A stretch of 64,000 nucleotides of DNA from Cloeon dipterum (taxonomy: Eukaryota > Arthropoda > Insecta > Ephemeroptera > Baetidae): positions 17,178,545 through 17,242,544 of the forward strand of contig NC_088790.1 in assembly GCF_949628265.1 (NCBI RefSeq), given 5' to 3'. Shown here in pieces: positions 1-12,924 of the stretch. Numbering within the stretch: position 1 is the first letter of the stretch; each line of letters starts with the position of its first letter. A model generated the notes under the pieces. It worked only from the letters and a program-made list of their open reading frames with translations, searched no databases and was not told the DNA's origin. The translations under genes and the position numbers were made by a program.

Positions 1-3000
1 TTAGAGAGACCTCAAGTAACTATATATTGTTTATTGACAAATAAAAAGAAACTGCACCGATTGAGGTGTGTAGCACGCGCCGGCTATTTCTTCATCGTCG
101 TAATTTATTATTGTTGCTTCCAAGACAAAGCAGATCGTCCAGTTGGCCTTGAGTATACTGCGTGAATACTTTCATCACGTGCTTCAAGTGCGCAGCCAGA
201 ACCAGAGGACCATGGTCTCCCTTTAAGTATAGAACTATTTAATTTTGCTTGCCTGCATCTTTCACAGATCTTTTTATCAAAACAGAAAGCGGCATTCTTT
301 ATTTTGATTAAAAAATTGCAATTATATGTTTTAGAGTATGTAAATAAAAGACTTTGGAATTTAGCAGTCACTCTTTTTTTCATGAAGTTCAAAGCTTGGG
401 ACCAATGCAGTCATATGCAGAAAGCAATGTATTTATTGCCATCTTTTTTCCAATTTAGTCATTTTTAATTTCTAGCACCTCAAATCAACTTGCAAATGAT
501 TATAAATTTCACATTAATTTCCTTTTAAATTTGCCTCCTTAAGGCATTAACAAAATTAGGTGATTTTCGAGGCCAAAGAGGATTTTAAAAGCAAAAAATA
601 TAAAATAAAATTTACGGGTCAAAGCCATTTCCCACATTTCTCGACAAGATCAATAATTCGTCACGTTTTGACATTTTTCTGTCTCTATTGTGACGATAGC
701 GTCTGTTTTTTTATCCAGCAATAGTCGGTTTCAAGTCAACATTAAATAAAATCAGATTTCAGTATTTCGTAAAAAAAAGATGTGCTGTCGCATTTATATG
801 AAACATAAAACTGAAAAATCAATCGAATAAAACTCCCATAATTTTAACGGAAAATTACTCACTTGATATATTAATTAGGAAGATCAATTTGAGTGGCATC
901 AACTCCTTTTGGCGGAAATCAATTGCAACCCTTGTCCACATTGTCGCCATACCTGACTTGAACGCACTATTACAGAGTATCAACCACCCTGTGCATGAAT
1001 TAACACGTTATGCGCGTTTATTGATTGATAAGTCTTATATTTTTCTTGTTCTAAGTTTGAAAAGTGGGGGCTGAAATGGAATAGGCAATAATTAATACTT
1101 TTAGCCGCAGTGAGATCGGCTGAGCAGAGCCCCTCTATTTGTGGCTAGAGTGGCAGCGCATGTGTGTGATAGAGAAACACTGCACGCGCCAGGGTTCAAA
1201 GGTTAAAATCATTAACCGCTTGGACACAGATAAATAGTTTTCACCTGAAGACACTGGAGAAGGTGGAGACGGAGACGTGGACGTGGAGAGAAACGACGAG
1301 CGAGGCTATGCAGCAGCACGTGACTAATAAAGAAGACACTTCGTTTCTTCAGCCTTTAATGAAACAGGTTTTTGATGGAATTTTTCTTCATGGAGTCCTA
1401 CTCTTTTCCACAAGTTTTTATTCAAATTTGGAGATGAACGAAATAATTCAAAACGATAATTGCTCTTTGGCACGTGAGGGGTTTTCATTTTGCTACCACA
1501 ACATTATTATTTGACAAAAAAAAAATGTATTTTAACTGTTCTGGATCTATAATGCTTTCACGCGAAGGGGTAACCATTATAAATTCTGAAATTTCGAATC
1601 TAAAGGATTGAGTAGGAGAAGAGATCGTCGCTGGTGGGAATCAGTCGCGTTGAGAAGCGAGCTGTAATAAGCATTGATGATTAGTTGGTCTGCTAAATTC
1701 ACTAATTTCAAATTCGGGATTTCCACCAACAATGGATTTTTAAATCAATGCAAATTATGGAACTTCAAGCAATTTATTTCCGTGTTAAAATGATCTAAAA
1801 GGAAATAAATTATTGAAACCGCAACTAATCCCAAAAACAAAACTAAGAAATATAAAATATTTTTTTGGAATTGCACCCCCAATATTCTCATGCCAGCTAT
1901 ATTTGTATCTGTTTAAAAATTAAGGTCTGGTTTAACCATTTAAAAAATTTAAGATTTTTTCAATCAAATTTCCTGATACTTTGCTAATAAATTTCAATCT
2001 AATTACAAAAATTCCAAGAACGCTTAATTATTTCCAGGCTGGTAAAATTCTGTCTAATTGTAGTGTCTAGAGAGGAACCAAAATTACCGCTAAAAACATG
2101 AAACATGCAATTCTAATAATAAATTTGAAACATATTAATTTTTCTGTTTTTATAAAATTTCTTGTCATTGAATTGATCAAACTGTTACTCTTTATTTTTT
2201 ATTTTCCTAGAAAAATACAACATTAAAAAGATTTCTGGGCTAAAAACATCATGCTTAACAGTATTAACTGCTGCAGCATATAATTTTAATAAAATTGCGT
2301 GCCCCCAAATAAAACATATGATTTCTTTCACATTGTCTAGGAACTTTAATAACTAGTTGTTTACTGACGGACCTGACGACAGATAACAAAAATTAGAAAA
2401 AATTAATAAAAAAATATTTTTCATTTTTTTCATTTTGATATTTTAAAAAGGGGACTTTGAGGCAAAAGTTAAATCATTTACACTTCTATCAAGCTTTTAA
2501 AATGGATATATTGACAGTTACGCGTTATAACAAGCGTATTTTTGAGAATATTATCTGAAAATATTTTAATCCTGGACCAAGTAGTAAATTTTAACTCTCT
2601 CATCAATCTCGCTGTCGTGCTGTTCATTGGACATCTGCATGCTACGTCACGCTGACAGTTATTCGAATCAAACCCTATGTTAGTGCCACAAAATTTACCG
2701 GCTGGACCACACAATGAGCGGATGGTGATGCAGCGAATGCAAACACGCGGAATGGTAATAATGACAGCACAAACGCAATTTCTAATCATGGTCGACGGCG
2801 GGGCCGCAAAAGCAAACGAGATGAATCTCGATCCGGTGAAAAGGGTTGCCGCATAATCTCGTCACTCGCATCTCCGCTGCCGATAGAGTTACCACGAGGC
2901 AAGCGGTGGGGTCATTATTGTGCTGTTTTGTCGGAGTGCTTTCAAAAATAACATCATGTCATCCAGAAGACTGGCTGCACCTTTTGCATGTTATCCCATT

Positions 3001-5282
3001 TGCTGCGTTGTTTGCTTTTCATTTGATTTCGATTATGTCATTTCGGCGCTCGCAAAGCAAATAAAATATCAGATTACCCACCGACCAGAGTTCTTTTGTC
3101 CGCGTGGCTGGTTGCGCGTTGCTCGCAGCCCCACAAGAGACCAAAACCCATGTTCTTGCATTTAATGTGCGACGCAGCCTGTTAGGGAGGAACTTCAAAA
3201 CCAGGTATACTGCTCGTTTTTAATAAAACTACTTGAAAATTTTTGGAAAAGTAAATGCGATTTTTGTCATCTCAAACTTGCAAAAGAAATATAGACACTC
3301 GAAATGTCCAGTGATAGGAACGAAAATCAAACTCGTCCTTGTTGGTAAAGAATCGTAAACTTCTTTTGTCCTTGCCCATTATCTATCTCGGCTCTTACAT
3401 TTGCTTTAATCGTGAGGGGTTGCGTCACTCCCGGTTTCCAAGGACAAATAAACCATCAATTTTTATTTAGCAATGCGAGGACAAGTATGATTTAAATTTT
3501 TATTGCGTGAGTGAGGACTGTTAGTGTAAATACTGTGATAAACAAATTAACTTTTTCGCTTACACAATTGTGATAAAAATAATCAAACATTGTCTCAAGC
3601 GCGAAAACAACCGCATGAGGTGAATTAATTTTGATCTCTTATTATAAGTTAATGTCTATGTTAAACGCTATTTGTTCAATAAATATTTTTTATTTAAAAA
3701 AAATAGTGCTGAGTACTGTAAGTAACTACCTATTTTAACTAAATTCAGCGCAATCAAAGTTATTATTCATATAACTGTTGTCAACTACTGGTGATTAAAA
3801 GCAACAGTTTAAGCAAAAGCCAGAAAAATGCGCAAAAAATATTGATGACAAACAAGAAGTGCATAAACGCGCAGTACAAACTGAATTGAGAGTTTTCTTG
3901 TGCTGCATAAGTTTGACTTTATTAAACATACAAATAAGTTTTAAGATTTTTAGAGTTGTTCATATTTTCATAAAAAGGCAAACAAGACTTATTCTTGATT
4001 CGACCAAAAAGGCATATTGGTTGCACATCATATACGATTTTCCGTTCCTTTTTTGATTCTGGAAATATTGGATTATTTTTCTTTTTTTTTAATTTTACAG
4101 GCGAACAGCTAGAGAAAGCGCGAGATTAGATTTCAACCAGCCAGACGTGTTTATTCAGTGCCGTTTTGTTGTTGTGCTTATCCCATTATGCAATGAATGC
4201 GGCGCAATGTCACTCACGGCGCGTAATAATAATAATAAAGTTGCCCCCTCACTAGTTTGACGCAAAGGGGCGGACCACAAGGTGCTCCAGAAACGAGATT
4301 TCACCCTCGGCCGGCCGGCAGATTCCCAAATGCAATTATTTATATGTCAAACCGACGAGTTTTGCTTTGACGCTGTCAAAAGAGCGCCATGTGTGTGTTT
4401 TGTGTTGTGATACTCAATTATTTTAGTTTTTTCTGCGCGCAGCAAACACGCACACTTGAAAATATGATACGTTTTATGACGGTGTTACATTACATTATAC
4501 GAATGTGTATTATTTTTTTGTTCTTACGCACGGGGTCGACATTTGTTGTCCGTCAAGGGCGAAATACTTGTCGGATTATCTATGGTTTCGTTTTGGAGAT
4601 TTCAACGGCTGCAAATCGTCACAGTTTTTGTGCAAGTATGCAAATTAGGACATAGTCATATCATTGGAATTAAAAGCAGTTTTGAACAAAAAATTTAAGG
4701 AGATTGTTTCAGCTTAAAATTTAAAGTGTATGGAAATATGTTGTGCAGCTTTAGGTAAATAAAAGAAAATCAAGAAATGGCTTTTCTCTGGATGGATTGA
4801 CTAAAGGAAAGGGGTGAGACTGAAATTTTGATGACAAAAATAATCTCACATGTACTCATACTGGACAACCACTATTTTAACTCTTAAAGCACTGGTCAGT
4901 AGGACTTGACATATAAAACAAAATTCATGCCTGCAGGAAAGTTTAAATTACTGGTTGTATTGAATACTGTATTAATATACTCTATACTAATTAAAAAAGG
5001 TAAACAAGTGATGAAATTTCGGGTACCCAGCCACTGACCCTCCCTGTGTTCAAACATCCTCTAACAAAAAATCTACCCAGTATATATATATATATAAGTT
5101 CAGAAATATTAAAGAGTTGAATTTATGTAGTGGTTAAAACATGAATAAACTATAGAATGAACAATTCTATGCACCTAAATGAAAGCTGCTCTATTTTGCT
5201 GCCGCTGCCTTAATTCAAAGGATATTATGGCGGTAAGTGCCGTGAGATAATTTTACATTTAAAGATTGATTGAAATTAGAGT

Positions 5283-5325
5283 TATCAGCCAGCCACGAGT
5301 CGGAAAATTTTGGGTCACGTGTATA
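5283..5325 (+). repeat. Short dispersed block shared with 19.2 kb
   Basis: This segment reads TCAGCCAGCC, then a variable stretch, then AAATT, then TGGGTCACGTG. The same order and spacing recur on the same strand at about 19,198-19,240. It may be a remnant of a dispersed repeat, or two copies of a regulatory block centred on the CACGTG E-box. Confidence 0.45.
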
Positions 5326-7830
5326 TAGTCAGTCAGGCACTGTCTTAAACTACGTGACTGAAACCTCTAATTAAAACTAAATTCACATGGTAGAATGAGT
5401 CTTTAAATAAGAGGAAAGTTCGCACACTGAAGATTTCTTATGAAAAAAGTATAATATTTAAAAATTATTCTATACTCTGAGCGGATGGGTGTTGGACCGA
5501 TTGGATTGTCTCGGCCCAACTACTTAAGATCAATCCGTTCAAATTCTATGCTCTGAATCTCACCTTTGTTAAGTTAAAAAGTAGGGGCATACACATTGCG
5601 TTTAAAAAATTTAGGAATATTTTCTTTTGTTATTTTATTTGTCAACTCGCTCCCTTATTCAGATTTTCTACTGCGGGGCCAATTTCTGTCACAAGCCTCT
5701 CTTTGATGCGTCCCGTCAGAAAAACAAGGCTTTTCCGGTCGGCAGGAGCATTTCCACTCGAACACCTCGACACAACAAACGGCAAAAAAATCGAAGGCCC
5801 GCTGCGCCAGCCATTATTCAATCAGTATAGTACAAAATTCCAATTCAAAAGCACTCGTCGCAGTCGAAAATATACGTACTGTGCTGAAAGGAGCGGGATG
5901 AGTGGTCAAAATTACAAAACGGCCAGTAGGATTCTGGAGAGTCACGCTGGGCGTGCATAATTTACCCCTTTCGCTGGGGGTTGCGCGTCGCGGCCTCGCG
6001 GCGTCCGTTTTGATGCGCGTGTCTAATCGCGACTGGCCTTTAATTCACCTCTTAATTGAACCAAACTTGACTCAATCGTGTTCGGCAAACTGGTTTCTTC
6101 GTACAACCGCCGCCAAAGCCGTTTTGTTGGCCATTAACTGTCCTGCACGCACAGATTTCAATTGCATGAACCTTAATTGAGTATAATTACAATAATCTAT
6201 AAGAGCAGAAGTCTAAATTTTGTTATTTTAATTATTTGTGGCAAATTAACAATTTTTCTTGATTAGCAAGGGATTTGGCGGCTATTCATTTAAAAAATCT
6301 GAAAATATCTTGCCCATATACAAATGAAACTTTTATGTATTGGCTTTTAGCATCAAAATTCCCTCTATTAATAACTTGTTCAATTGTTAAATAATTTTAA
6401 AAATTATCAGATAACCACACCCAAAAAATTTTGCCTTGAACTCGACTTTTGACTAAGCTTTATTTAAAAATTAAAATAAAAACTATAGTACTGAAACTGT
6501 GGGATGAAAAAATACGCTTATCGCAACAATAGGTTTGTGCTTATGTATTTAGTATTCTAAAATTTAGAAAAATAAAAAATCAGCATTATTTGCTCCCTTC
6601 AACTTTTGGATCAACCGATCAAGCGATTGATTTATTGAAAACTCGATCGAGAGCCTCTTTGTTACGCTGGCCTGCTGCTGCTGCTGCCGGTGCAAGTTTC
6701 AAATCCAGTTTTAACTTATGTTCATTATTGAGTTGTTGCTGCGCAGCACCTTGCCGCTTATTTAACAATGAGTAAACGCGGTGGCTTTTGCCCTTTCTAC
6801 GTGCACATGCTGCATTTTTCATTTTCGCTTGAGTGCGCCGTGCCGCATAAGCCGCAGTTAAAGTCGAAAGGGCTGAGAGTCACTCTGCAATGAGCTCGAG
6901 TGCCGATTTCACGGAAATATCGACAAAAATCTCGCTCTTAAATCACAGCTGCGTGCGATAGATTGATCAGGGAAAAAGAGCAAGCATTGAAAAATTAGTG
7001 CTTCTAATCAATCACTGATTTCGGCAGTTTTACGAGAGCTTTAAAATCAAGGGAGAAGGAAAAAATAGTGCTGGAATAATGTTTTGTTGTGTCAGCGGAT
7101 TGGAAAAGGGGAGGCCGAAGAAATCAGGAGGTCGGTTGGCCAATTTCCATTTCGTTAATCACAGAGGCGTGACAAAAAAACGCGCATAAATTAGCAGGAT
7201 TCATTAATTCTGATTGTGATTGCGCGTTGCAGTGGTCAGGAAACGGAAATCTGTTTTGAATTCTTAATCAAGGAAACTGTAACGAACGAGTTTATCAGAC
7301 CATGAGTACAAACCGCTGACATGCTGTGTCTTCAGAAAAATGCACAAGTTTTATTTAATCCATATAAATATTAATATTTTTTTTCCCGATATGATCCAGT
7401 CAGGTCATGGTTTTATTTGTGAAGAAACATATATTACTATAAACCCCTAAATTTAGCAGGAATAGATAACTATGAAAAAGATGTTAAAACAAATCAGAAA
7501 AAAATTATTAAGTTGGAGGAGGTTATTTTCCTTTTGCCTATGGTCGGGAAGTGAAATTTTGAGATTCAATTAGAGCAATGTTATTTATATTTTAATTTCA
7601 GCTCATTCCAATAGCCTCATCAGTCTTCCGCCACACCTACACATGCTCACACCCCCTTAACGTTTGACTCCGCTTTTGTCTCCTCTGAAGCAATTCATAT
7701 AACTTCTTCTTTACGACAGCGAGTTGCCGTACCATTTAAAAAAGAAGCTTATTTCTTCAATTTGTTTTTCACAGCTTTCAGAGCAGACGGATAAAGTTAG
7801 AACATTAACTTTAAATTAACATAAATAAAT

Positions 7831-7872
7831 AATCCTATTAGTGGTTAAAAATTTTAACCACTGAATAGGATT
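7831..7872. repeat. Short inverted repeat (hairpin)
   Basis: Two arms of about 20 nt (AATCCTATTAGTGGTTAAAA and its complement with one extra G) face each other with almost no loop. It could be a tiny palindromic element or chance structure in AT-rich DNA. No gene ends nearby, so there is no reason to call it a terminator. Confidence 0.5.
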
Positions 7873-8519
7873 TTTACATTTAATGTAAAATATTGCTTTC
7901 TTCGAAAATTGTAACGATGAACTAGTTGTAAGTTTAACTCTATTAGAACAAAAACGGACAAGATAATTTAAAATTTAGTGATAAATCAAGCAGTCCAATT
8001 TACCACCAGCCGAAACTAAAATATAATTTGAAATCGATCTTTTCATTTTATGTCAAATTTCGCAGATAAAAATAAAATTCAATAAACTAATTTCAAGCTG
8101 TCTGGATAGGAGATCCGTTTTGTGCGTGACATTCATATCTACAAGGGGCTAATCGAATTTAACAAGGTGATGTTTATTCGGAACAATTCGTCATCCCCCT
8201 GACAAAAATTTTTGGTCCAAAAGCGCATTTTTCGCTTGTTATCACAGCCAAATCGTGCAACTCATTGCCTCCGGAAATCAATCACGTTTCAATGTTTTGG
8301 CACGGTGGTGGTTTCGGATGTGCGGTGTCGGCACAAAAAAATTTACCATCCCCTCGTATGGCTGCAACGTACGCTTTTCGGCCCAAAAAACGCGACGGGA
8401 ATCAATCACGCGGCAAAACTGCTTTGTCGCCGGCGCGAGACAATGAGCTGCATTTTTTAAAATGCACGCTTTTTGTGTGTCGACAAGTGAATGAGCGAAC
8501 GTGCATCTAGCGCTTTGAG

Positions 8520-8700
8520 TGACGTCGCTTCACAAAATTTAACACGCGCGTCATCCAGTGCACGCAGCTGCGTTTCAGCTGCGAACCAAGTGAACGCCTC
8601 TCATTTATTAATTAACTAACATCATCTGCAAGCAGAACAGACAGACACGCGGTCGGTGCGAACGGGTCAGACCGGTGCTGAGGAAGATTCAAAAGGTTCG
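8520..8700. promoter_or_regulatory. Candidate regulatory island with paired E-boxes
   Basis: Two CAGCTG E-boxes sit at 8565-8570 and 8576-8581, 11 bp start to start (one helical turn). They are followed by CAAGTG near 8588 and a TTAATTAA homeodomain-type core near 8606. The island is GC-richer than its flanks. It ends in AAAAG followed by GTTCGA, which could be the donor of a noncoding first exon. Function is inferred from motifs only. Confidence 0.25.
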
Positions 8701-11421
8701 ATAATTAAATTGCATGATTTATCTCGAGCTTTCATACACAAAACTTCCCTAAATTGAGAATGAAAAAGATTGATCGATGATGTTTCATACAAGAGCAGCA
8801 GCTTTCATACCTTAAAAATTATTATAATATGATTAAATTTAAAATTTAATGAAAAATCGATCTTAAAAGAAGATATGGAACATTTAAAGCTAATCCTGGC
8901 TAGAAGAGCGCACGTATGATTTCGGAAAAAATGATTTTTGAACATTACCATCCTTTAGATTATAAAAGTAGATGGAACTTTGCAAAAAGAAAAATATGCC
9001 GATATTCACGGTTTTCTTGACAGGGACGATCAAATCTCGAATTTTAGAGAATTTCTACGACTGCATACGCTACTTGGACTAAATTTTTCTGAATTTTCTG
9101 ATTTGAAAAATTTATTATTCAGAAATATAATACATTGATGAATTACATAAAGGGTAGTGCACACTTCTGATACAACAATAATTAGATCAGTGATTATTTG
9201 CTAATCTTGAATCTTTTTTTAAGTAATTAAATGTTTTAACACTATCAGTGAGCCATCACCATCAGAGCTGGTCTAATTTTTTTTCGGAAAATTCATGTTG
9301 TGTAATGGAAAAACGACAGTATACGTTTTAAAAATGAAACATAATGGCTCGTTTGGGTTTTTAAATGTGTATAATACTATATCCCAAACTTGAAACAGGA
9401 ATTTATAGAAAAATAAGGTCCCGCTTGAGATTGAATTAAAAAACCTTTCCAGTTTTTTTTCTAGATTAAAATGTGCGCTACCCTTGTAAATTAAAAAATA
9501 CAGGCAAAAGCTATCTGCAACTTTAAATGAGAAAAATGTTCTGAAAGCAGTTATTTTTAGCATAAAAAAATCAATGTAAAACGTTGTAACGCCCACTGGC
9601 TATATTTTAACAGTGTATCTTCTGTTTGATTAATCGTTCTTTAACAAACGCTGTAAGACGATAATTACTACACCTTGTTGAGCACCTAGACCAAATTTCC
9701 GTCTGTAATTATGGTAAATATTTGCAAGGCAAACACACACGTTGCTGCACCCCTCCGACCGACCCCAAGTGTATGAATCGCCATTCTTTCAGAGCACCTG
9801 GCCGTGAACTGAAGAGCGTGTTTGGCCAAATCAGAGGTCGAAACATGTCATCATGCACGCTCTGCGCCACAAAAGGGTTGCTCTGCTCTTTTCAGTCGCC
9901 AATTTTGTCGCAAAATCGACGATTCGACACGCTTAATATTCATGAGAACGCGCTGTTAATATCAGCTATGAATAAGATGTTGCCAAACATAATAGAAATA
10001 TGTGTAGACCGTTACAAAGGACACATTGCTTTTTATTTTTCACTGCATTTCTAATTATTTCTAAAAAAAATTTAACGAAGTTTTTCCGCTCTAGTAAAAT
10101 TTGCTAAATTACTCTTGCTAATTTTTCCAAACTACAAAAACCAATAAGTGGAAATTTGAGCAAGAATTGGCGATCAGAACCAGCCAAATATATACGGCAA
10201 AAACAATGAATCACAAAAGTATCTTTCTGCTCCGAGCCACAATTAGAAATAATTTTAATCACCGAAAAATAAAATCTCTGTTCACTTGCTTCTGTGAAAA
10301 ATGCTCGGAACAATATTTTCGGTCCATTCTCGACACGAAAAATCAGAAGCATTGCTTCTAACCAATTGCATGACTTTTTCTCCAATGAAAATTGTTGAAC
10401 AACACATGAGTTAATTTTATTTCAAAGTCGCGGATTTGACAAGTGAAATATCACTTGGACGCAAAAAGAGTTTTCAGAAAAAAATTGAAGATTGATGCGA
10501 CAGTTTTCGCGCCGTATCTCGCCTCTCATCACGTCAACACAGGCGACAAAAGTTGATTCATTATGCTACCTCGTGTGTATATGAAAAACGCACGACCTGT
10601 TCTTGCCTCTGCTCTCTCTCTCTCTCTCTTCTCTCTCTGTGCATTATAATATGGGTTTTGATTGTCAGCCGGCCCGCACAGCGAGGAGAGCATAAATTTA
10701 TTCCAGCTGCTGCGCCGGCAGAAAGGGGCGCGGGTCTGGCTCTCGTAATTAGATTTGTAGAAAAAACTGTTTTGAAAAGCGTGTGGCATCTCGGCTTTTC
10801 AGTTTTGCTCGCGCAGCACCAGTCCATCATGTAATGCCTGTCAATCAAGACGCCGAATTTGAAATTTTAAAAAAAGTTGACCCTTTTTGTGTGCCGCAGC
10901 GCGATGTCTGCACGGGGGGCTTCCACCGCCCTGGACCACCAAAAGGCGCGAGTTGTAAGCACGGCAAAATTGTAGCCAATTGTTTGCGAGTTAGTCAATT
11001 TACTGCAGCAGGAGGAAAAAAGGGGACTTAAATCTCATTGATTTTATTTGTTATCCTAGCCGTACTGAGAGTAAAAATATCGAACATAAAATATATAGGA
11101 ATTTTCTGATTGAGTTTTGATTGGAATATCTCGATTATATACGTTGAAACAACTGTCCGATTTAATAATAGTATCGTTGCTCTCTTTGGAAAATGAAACA
11201 TTTTTTGGGACACGTTTTCTGTAGGAATTATAATTTTTTCATTTTTTATTCTTGAGGCAAAGGCAGCTGAAAATGAAGTGCACAATTAGCCAAAAGGCAA
11301 TTGACAGAAAATATAACTCTTTTTTAAGGGGATTTTTCTAATTTGTTTTATTCATGTTTAATCTTTAAACTAAACTGCAATCTTCCTGACTGCTCATTCT
11401 AATATCTGCGAAAGTCAAGAT

Positions 11422-12924
11422 GACGATTTTCGCGATAGGATTAAGGGTAATTGTCAATTTTTACCGACTTTATTTGCCCATCCTGAATTTTACATATGTT
11501 GTTAGGGATGTTTCATAGTGTGTAACCTGAAATTTTGAGCAAAAAATTCGGGGGCTCTTTTTGGGAAATCGCGATTTTCGAAAATTGAAAACTTCAGATA
11601 GTAAATCCGAAATATCAAGTTATCTTCGGTCCAGATTGGAATTTTGATAAGATTTTTTCACCTCTAGACGTAAATTTTTAAGTAGAACAAGTTTGCCGTT
11701 GGTCAAAATTTTGTAGGTCAAAGGTCAAGGTCACAAATTCGCATGCCAAATGTTTGGTTAAAAATATCGCAAAATACGCCCCCTCGGATTTTTTTCATGA
11801 AAACGTAAAAAATGTAGCCCTGAATGCGTAGAATCGAATGGTTAAGAGAAATCGATGGGCACTCTCGTAGATCGCGAGATATTTTGAATTTAAGGATTCG
11901 TGTCGAGCGTCCGGCACGACGACAACATCATCCGCCGATTTTACTTTCGTAATTTACGTCGGAATATGATCTGTAACCCCACATGTTATGCGTATGATTA
12001 CCTAGAAAAATAAACGAGCTTTCCAGTGGTGTGCTTAAAATTATTTTTGGTATCAAACTTTTCAAGTAATAGCGGCGCGCGAAAAGAAAATATAAAATTT
12101 TCAAATATTGACATTTTTGCAAATCTCAAAACTCGGGTTCTAATCATCAGAATTGCAAAAACTACCCACCGTTGGACTCGTCTCGACCTACCCTAACCAG
12201 CTAAAAGGTTTAGGGGTGCTTTTACCCCCTACCCCTAAGACGCTACACTTTTTTTACTTTTTTTGAGGGGGTTTAAGTATATAAACTTAGGGGTAGGGGG
12301 TAAAAGCACCCCTAAACCTTTTAGCTGGTTAGGGTAGGTCGAGACGAGTCCAACGGTGGGTAGTTTTTGCAATTCTGATGATTAGAACCCGAGTTTTGAG
12401 ATTTGCAAAAATGTCAATATTTGAAAATTTTATATTTTCTTTTCACGAATCCTTAAATTCAAAATATCTCGCGATCTACGAGAGTGCCCATCGATTTCTC
12501 TTAACCATTCGATTCTACGCATTCAGGGCTACATTTTTTACGTTTTCATGAAAAAAATCCGAGGGGGCGTATTTTGCGATATTTTTAACCAAACATTTGG
12601 CATGCGAATTTGTGACCTTGACCTTTGACCTACAAAATTTTGACCAACGGCAAACTTGTTCTACTTAAAAATTTACGTCTAGAGGTGAAAAAATCTTATC
12701 AAAATTCCAATCTGGACCGAAGATAACTTGATATTTCGGATTTACTATCTGAAGTTTTCAATTTTCGAAAATCGCGATTTCCCAAAAAGAGCCCCCGAAT
12801 TTTTTGCTCAAAATTTCAGGTTACACACTATGAAACATCCCTAACAACATATGTAAAATTCAGGATGGGCAAATAAAGTCGGTAAAAATTGACAATTACC
12901 CTTAATCCTATCGCGAAAATCGTC
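11422..12924. mobile_element. Foldback (long inverted repeat) element
   Basis: The left arm (11,422-12,239) and right arm (12,286-12,924) are reverse complements, separated by a loop of about 46 nt. Comparing them by eye I found no mismatch. The one difference is a 179-nt block (about 11,903-12,081) present only in the left arm. Termini are GACGATTTTCGCG and CGCGAAAATCGTC. The tetranucleotide AGAT directly precedes the left end (11,418-11,421) and directly follows the right end (12,925-12,928), consistent with a 4-bp target-site duplication. No transposase-like frame is visible, so it would be non-autonomous. The transcript of either strand would fold into a hairpin of about 640 bp, so a hairpin-siRNA locus is possible. 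An assembly foldback artefact must also be considered, although the left-only block and the flanking AGAT argue against it. Confidence 0.85.

Larger units (their letters stand above)
1..11421. other. Gene-poor AT-rich region with GC-richer islands
   Basis: I see no convincing coding exon here. The open frames are short, have no recognisable protein motifs and lie in no splice context. GC-richer islands stand out at about 2.6-3.2, 4.1-4.6, 5.7-6.15, 6.6-7.2, 8.2-8.7, 9.7-10.0 and 10.5-11.0 kb. They contain E-boxes, TAAT-core sites and CG-containing words, which suggests possible cis-regulatory DNA, but this is inference. Simple repeats include an (AT)n run near 5,085, (AAT)n near 4,228, a CTG run near 6,668 and a CT-rich run near 10,612. 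The region may be intergenic or a long intron of a gene outside the window. Confidence 0.5.

Noticed and set aside
9722-10054. 110-codon plus-strand frame
   Set aside because: No family resemblance, no splice or promoter context, and it decays into AT-rich composition.
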